Assembly (NCBI GenBank): GCA_020637615.1
Contig: JACKKC010000010.1
Coordinates: forward strand, 36,993-100,992
Origin: Rhodovulum sp.
GTDB lineage: Bacteria; Pseudomonadota; Alphaproteobacteria; Rhodobacterales; Rhodobacteraceae
DNA: 64,000 nt
Reading direction: 5' to 3'
In this document: in pieces, positions 60,455 through 64,000 of the stretch
Layout of the letters: each line of letters begins with the position of its first letter
How positions within the stretch are numbered: position 1 is the first letter of the stretch
Notes under the pieces: generated by a model
What the model was told of the DNA's origin: nothing
Database searches by the model: none
The model's input: only the letters and a program-made list of their open reading frames with translations
Made by a program: the position numbers and the translations under genes

Positions 60455-61668
60455 TGTTCCGCCTTTCCCACTACATGCACGAACTGGTCGCGCCGAGCGC
60501 GCCACGCCGCCGTCGGCCGGGGCCGGTCAAGCCGGTCGTGATCTGGAACCTCACCCGGCGCTGCAACCTCCGCTGCCGCCACTGCTACACCACCTCGGCC
60601 GACGTCGCCTTTCCGGGCGAGCTCACCCACGAGCAGGCGATGGCCGTCGTCGAGGATCTCGCGGGATTCCGCATCCCCGCGCTGATCCTCTCGGGCGGCG
60701 AGCCGCTCTCGCGCTTCGACTTCTTCGAGATCGCCACCCGCGCGCGGGCGGCCTGCCGGTACCTCGCGCTCTCCACCAACGGCACCGCGCTCGTCGGCGA
60801 AACCGCCGACCGGATCGCCGACATCGGCTTCGACTACGTCGGCATCAGCCTCGACGGCATCGGCGCGGTCAACGACCGCTTCCGCGGCAAGGAGGGCGCC
60901 TTTGCCGAGGCGCTCGCCGGGGTGCGGGCCTGCAAGGCGCGCGGCATCAAGGTGGGCCTGCGCTTCACGATGACCCGCGACAATGGCGCGCAGCTGCCCG
61001 AGATGCTCGACCTCTGCGCCGCCGAGGGCATCGACAAGTTCTACCTCTCGCATCTCGTCTATGCCGGCCGCGGCGACAAGAACCGCGGCGAGGACGCCGA
61101 GCGCGAAAGGTCCCGCGCGGCCATCGCCTTCCTCGTCGAGCGCGCCTGGGCGGCGGTCGAGGCCGGCGAGCCGCTCGAGATCGTCACCGGCAACAACGAC
61201 GCCGATGCCGTCTGGTTCCTGCGCTGGGCCGAGGAACGATTCGCGCCCGAGCGTATCGCGCATCTGCGCGCCATGCTGGAAGCCTGGGGCGGCAATTCCG
61301 CCGGCCTGGGCGTCGCCAACATCGACCCGCAGGGCAAGGTGCATCCCGATACCTACTGGTCGGGCTATACGGTGGGCAGCGTCAAGGACCGGCCCTTCAC
61401 CGAGCTCTGGACCGGCGACGACGCGATGCTCGCCGCCCTGCGGCAGCGGCCGCGCCCGCTCGAAGGCCGCTGCGGCGCCTGCGCCTACAAGGCGGTCTGC
61501 GGCGGCAATACCCGCATCCGCGCGCTGCAGCTGACCGGCAACCCCTGGGCCGAGGATCCGGCCTGCTTCCTCTCCGATGCCGAGATCGGCGTCGAGGGCC
61601 TGGGCGAGCGCCTCGACGTCTCCCCCTTCCGCGGCAAGCGCCATGATCCGGTTCATCGCTACGCTTAG
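60454..61668 (+). CDS. nirJ: NirJ, radical SAM heme d1 synthesis protein
   Basis: 404-residue cytosolic radical SAM enzyme that removes propionate side chains from didecarboxysiroheme and installs keto groups. The radical SAM cluster motif is CNLRCRHCY (about residues 36-44), LILSGGEPLSRFDFF follows near 72-86, and the C-terminal SPASM-like Cys group is in CGACAYKAVCGGNTRIRALQ near 346-365. Length is typical. It overlaps nirN by 26 bp at its end. Confidence 0.94.
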   Translation: MFRLSHYMHELVAPSAPRRRRPGPVKPVVIWNLTRRCNLRCRHCYTTSADVAFPGELTHEQAMAVVEDLAGFRIPALILSGGEPLSRFDFFEIATRARAACRYLALSTNGTALVGETADRIADIGFDYVGISLDGIGAVNDRFRGKEGAFAEALAGVRACKARGIKVGLRFTMTRDNGAQLPEMLDLCAAEGIDKFYLSHLVYAGRGDKNRGEDAERERSRAAIAFLVERAWAAVEAGEPLEIVTGNNDADAVWFLRWAEERFAPERIAHLRAMLEAWGGNSAGLGVANIDPQGKVHPDTYWSGYTVGSVKDRPFTELWTGDDAMLAALRQRPRPLEGRCGACAYKAVCGGNTRIRALQLTGNPWAEDPACFLSDAEIGVEGLGERLDVSPFRGKRHDPVHRYA

Positions 61669-63193
61669 CCTCGCGGCCCTGGCGGCGGCCCCGGGCCGCG
61701 CCACGGAGCCCGAGGATCTCTTCGCCGCCCATTGCGCCGAATGCCATGGGCCGAGCCGCCTCGGCGGCCTCGGCCCGGCGCTCATCCCCGAGACGCTGGG
61801 GCGCATGCGCGGCCCTGTCCTCGCCGAGGTCATCGCCACGGGGCGCCCGAACACGCAGATGCCCGCCTTCTCCGGCGAACTGGGCGCGGACGAGATCGCG
61901 GCCCTCGCCGCCTATCTGGAGACGCCGCTCTCGGAGGTCCCGGCCTGGGGCCCGGAGGAGATCGCCGCCAGCCGCAGCCTCGACCCGGGCTATGTCCCCG
62001 CCGCGGCGCCGGTCTTCGATGCCGATCCGATGAACCTCTTCGTGGTGGTGGAAAGCGGCGACCACCACATCAGCGTGCTCGACGGCGACCGCTTCGAGGT
62101 GCTCGACCGCTTCCCCACCCCCTTCGCGGTGCATGGCGGCCCGAAATTCTCGCCCGACGGGCGCTTCGTCTTCGTGATGTCCCGCGACGGCTGGGTGCAG
62201 AAATACGACCTCTGGAGCCTCCGGGAGGTCGGCCGCATCCGCGCCGGGCTCAACAGCCGCAACATCGCGATCTCCCACGACGGCAAGTGGCTCGCGGTGG
62301 CGAACTACCTGCCGGCGACCGTGACGATCCTCTCGACCGCGGACCTCTCCGTCGCCCGCGTCATCGCGGTGGCCGACCGCAAGGGCAATCCCTCGCGCGT
62401 CTCGGCGGTCTACCAGGCGCCGCCCCGCAAGAGCTTCATCCTTGCGCTGAAGGACGCCCCCGAGATCTGGGAGATCGCCACCGACCCCGAGGCGCCGCCC
62501 CAGCACGAGGGATTCGTGCACAGCTTCGAGAAGGGCATGGAAGAGGCGCTGGCCTCCTCCGAAGGCCTCTTCGCGCGGCGCCGGATCGAGGTCGCCCAGC
62601 CGCTCGACGATTTCTTCTTCACCCCCGATTACCGCAACCTGATCGGCGCGGCCCGCGACGGCGAGCACGGCGTGGTCGTCAACCTCACCACCGGCCGCGA
62701 GATCGCCGAGTTGCCGCTCTCGGGCCTGCCGCATCTCGGCTCGGGCATCGCCTGGACGCGCCAGGGCCGCCGGGTGATGGCGACCCCGCATCTGGGCGAG
62801 CCGCGGCTCTCGGTCATCGACCTCGAGAACTGGGAGGTGGTGGCCACCATCGACATGCTCGGCCCGGGCTTCTTCCTGCGCAGCCACGAGACCTCGCCCT
62901 ATGTCTGGGCCGACGTCTTCTTCGGCCCCAACAGCGACGCGATCCATGTCATCGACAAGGAGACCCTGGAGATCGTGCGCACCCTGCGGCCCATCCCCGG
63001 CGCCACCGCCGCCCATGTGGAATTCGACCGCTGGGGCAAGTATGCGCTCGTCAGCATCTGGGAAGACGACGGCGCCCTGATCGTCTATGATGCCGCCACC
63101 CTCGAAGAGGTCCGGCGGCTGCCGATGCGCAAACCCTCGGGCAAGTACAATGTCTGGAACAAGATCACCTTCTCCGACGGCACCAGCCACTGA
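61643..63193 (+). CDS. nirN: NirN, cd1-like cytochrome, dihydro-heme d1 dehydrogenase
   Basis: 516-residue periplasmic paralog of NirS that introduces the last double bond into heme d1 and hands it to NirS. The signal peptide is at residues 1-20 (FIATLSLAALAAAPGRA). The cytochrome c domain has CAECHGPSRLGGLG near 31 and MPAFSG near 74. The d1-binding propeller shows ESGDHHISVLDG (His near 136), AISHDGKWLAVANYLP near 212, and SHETSPYVWADVF near 417. The ATG at 61643, inside nirJ, is the start that yields the signal peptide. Confidence 0.93.
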   Translation: MIRFIATLSLAALAAAPGRATEPEDLFAAHCAECHGPSRLGGLGPALIPETLGRMRGPVLAEVIATGRPNTQMPAFSGELGADEIAALAAYLETPLSEVPAWGPEEIAASRSLDPGYVPAAAPVFDADPMNLFVVVESGDHHISVLDGDRFEVLDRFPTPFAVHGGPKFSPDGRFVFVMSRDGWVQKYDLWSLREVGRIRAGLNSRNIAISHDGKWLAVANYLPATVTILSTADLSVARVIAVADRKGNPSRVSAVYQAPPRKSFILALKDAPEIWEIATDPEAPPQHEGFVHSFEKGMEEALASSEGLFARRRIEVAQPLDDFFFTPDYRNLIGAARDGEHGVVVNLTTGREIAELPLSGLPHLGSGIAWTRQGRRVMATPHLGEPRLSVIDLENWEVVATIDMLGPGFFLRSHETSPYVWADVFFGPNSDAIHVIDKETLEIVRTLRPIPGATAAHVEFDRWGKYALVSIWEDDGALIVYDAATLEEVRRLPMRKPSGKYNVWNKITFSDGTSH

Positions 63194-63905
63194 CCCCGCG
63201 GCGCTGATCGTCGCCCATGGCCAGCCCTCCGATCCCGGGGGGCCCGAGGCCGTGATGGCCGACCTCGCCCGCGCCGTGGAGGGGCTCCTGCCCGGCTGGC
63301 GCATCCGGGGCGCAACCCTCGCCGGAGAGGGAACCCTCGAGGCCGCGCTGGCCGCGCTCGGTCCGGGGGCGGTGCTGGTCTATCCGCATTTCATGGCCGA
63401 CGGCTGGTTCGTGCGCCAGCAGCTGCCGCGCCGGCTCCGGGCCGCTGGGCGCCCGGAGGCCGCGGTGCTGCCGCCCTTCGGGCTCGCCCCGGAAACCGCG
63501 GCCCTCGCGCTGCGCCTCGCCCGCGAGGGCGCCACGGCACATGGGCTCGCCCCGGAGGCATCGACCCTGCTTCTCGCCGCCCATGGCTCGCCCTCGGACC
63601 CGCGCCCGGCGGCCGTGACGCGGCGCGTCGCCGCCGCCATCGCCCGAGCCGGGCACTTCCGCTCGGTCCGCGTCGGCTTCGTCGACGAGGAGCCGCGCCT
63701 GACAGTGGCCGCGCGCCTCCCCGGCCCGGCGCTCTGCCTGCCGTTCTTCGCCGCCCGGAACAGCCATGTGGAGGTCGATCTCCCCGAAGCCCTCGCCGAG
63801 GCGGGCTTCCCCGGCCCCATCCTGCCGCCGGTCGGCACCGATGCGGCGGTGCCGCGGATCATAGCCGATGGCCTCGCAAGGGCGGCGCTGGCGCGGGTCG
63901 CCTGA
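63150..63905 (+). CDS. CbiX/SirB-type chelatase
   Basis: 251-residue protein of the class II chelatase fold with two CbiX-like halves: ALIVAHGQPSDPGGPEAVMA near residues 16-34 and LLLAAHGSPSDPRPAAV near 144-160, each carrying the metal-binding His. A YPHFMADGWFVRQQL segment is near 90. Such enzymes insert iron or cobalt into sirohydrochlorin. Lying at the end of the nir operon, it probably makes siroheme from NirE-derived precursor. The start is uncertain: the ATG at 63150 gives a 44-bp overlap with nirN, while the family normally begins near TDPAALIV, where no start codon exists. Confidence 0.75.
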   Translation: MSGTRSPSPTAPATDPAALIVAHGQPSDPGGPEAVMADLARAVEGLLPGWRIRGATLAGEGTLEAALAALGPGAVLVYPHFMADGWFVRQQLPRRLRAAGRPEAAVLPPFGLAPETAALALRLAREGATAHGLAPEASTLLLAAHGSPSDPRPAAVTRRVAAAIARAGHFRSVRVGFVDEEPRLTVAARLPGPALCLPFFAARNSHVEVDLPEALAEAGFPGPILPPVGTDAAVPRIIADGLARAALARVA

Positions 63906-64000
63906 TACCGGCGGCCCTGCCGGCCGACCGATCCTGCGCCTGAAGCCGACTCATGGGACAGGGAAATGGCCACGCCCCACGCGGCCCGCGCCGCATTCCC

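Noticed and set aside
63953..64000. Possible start of another gene at the right edge (ATG at 63953 or 63966)
   Set aside because: Only 11-16 codons are visible, with chance-like composition and no clear ribosome site, so neither frame can be supported.

Overview
This 64 kb window comes from the chromosome of a GC-rich alphaproteobacterium, almost certainly a Rhodobacteraceae (Rhodobacter/Paracoccus/Roseobacter group) member able to denitrify. The evidence is the combination of a Paracoccus-type nirX-nirI / nirS-E-C-F-DL-G-H-J-N locus with an NNR-type box, a Rhodobacter-type sorbitol/mannitol (smo-mtlK) ABC operon, ornithine-lipid genes olsBA, the ChpT phosphotransferase, a SoeABC-type sulfite dehydrogenase and class II DAHP synthase. 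No tRNA, rRNA, CRISPR array, prophage or complete insertion sequence was seen.

Layout. 1-5.4 kb: start of a fused indolepyruvate:ferredoxin oxidoreductase diverging from a LysR regulator, a probable small RNA with a strong terminator, an SMR guanidinium exporter, enolase and a ThiE-like protein. 5.4-10.9 kb: olsA-olsB, DUF3553, chpT, gamma-carbonic anhydrase, gmk, yicC and a PAS protein. 10.9-18.1 kb: serB, DAHP synthase, a GlxA-type regulator, a thiolase, a PQQ sugar dehydrogenase and a receiver-domain protein behind a CtrA-like box. 18.3-28.7 kb: a polyol uptake and catabolism operon (SorC regulator, ABC transporter, SDR, mannitol dehydrogenase, a wrecked GNAT gene, HAD phosphatase, pentulose kinase). 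29-34 kb: corA, acyl-CoA synthetase and an MsbA-like exporter.

34.3-47.7 kb holds soeA at one end and soeBC at the other. About 9 kb of unrelated genes lie between them (AraC, DUF1254, glyoxalase-like, methyltransferase, M42 peptidase, PHA-synthase-like, GFA), together with three families of short dispersed repeats. 47.7-50.6 kb: a NUDIX hydrolase, dapD with a small partner, and a LOG-family protein.

50.8-63.9 kb is the nitrite reductase region. A c2-type cytochrome (probable electron donor), nirX and nirI run leftward. The rightward run is nirS, then nirE-C-F-DL-G-H-J-N with nearly every junction from nirE onward overlapping, ending in a CbiX/SirB-type chelatase. NirE plus the chelatase should supply siroheme, NirDLGH decarboxylate it, NirJ, NirF and NirN finish heme d1, and NirS uses it to reduce nitrite to NO.

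Four single-base indels interrupt nirI (three) and nirF (one), all at short G/C runs. Five more destroy the GNAT gene. Nearly all other genes are intact, so the damage is clustered. It is either real decay or local sequencing error, and only the reads can settle which.
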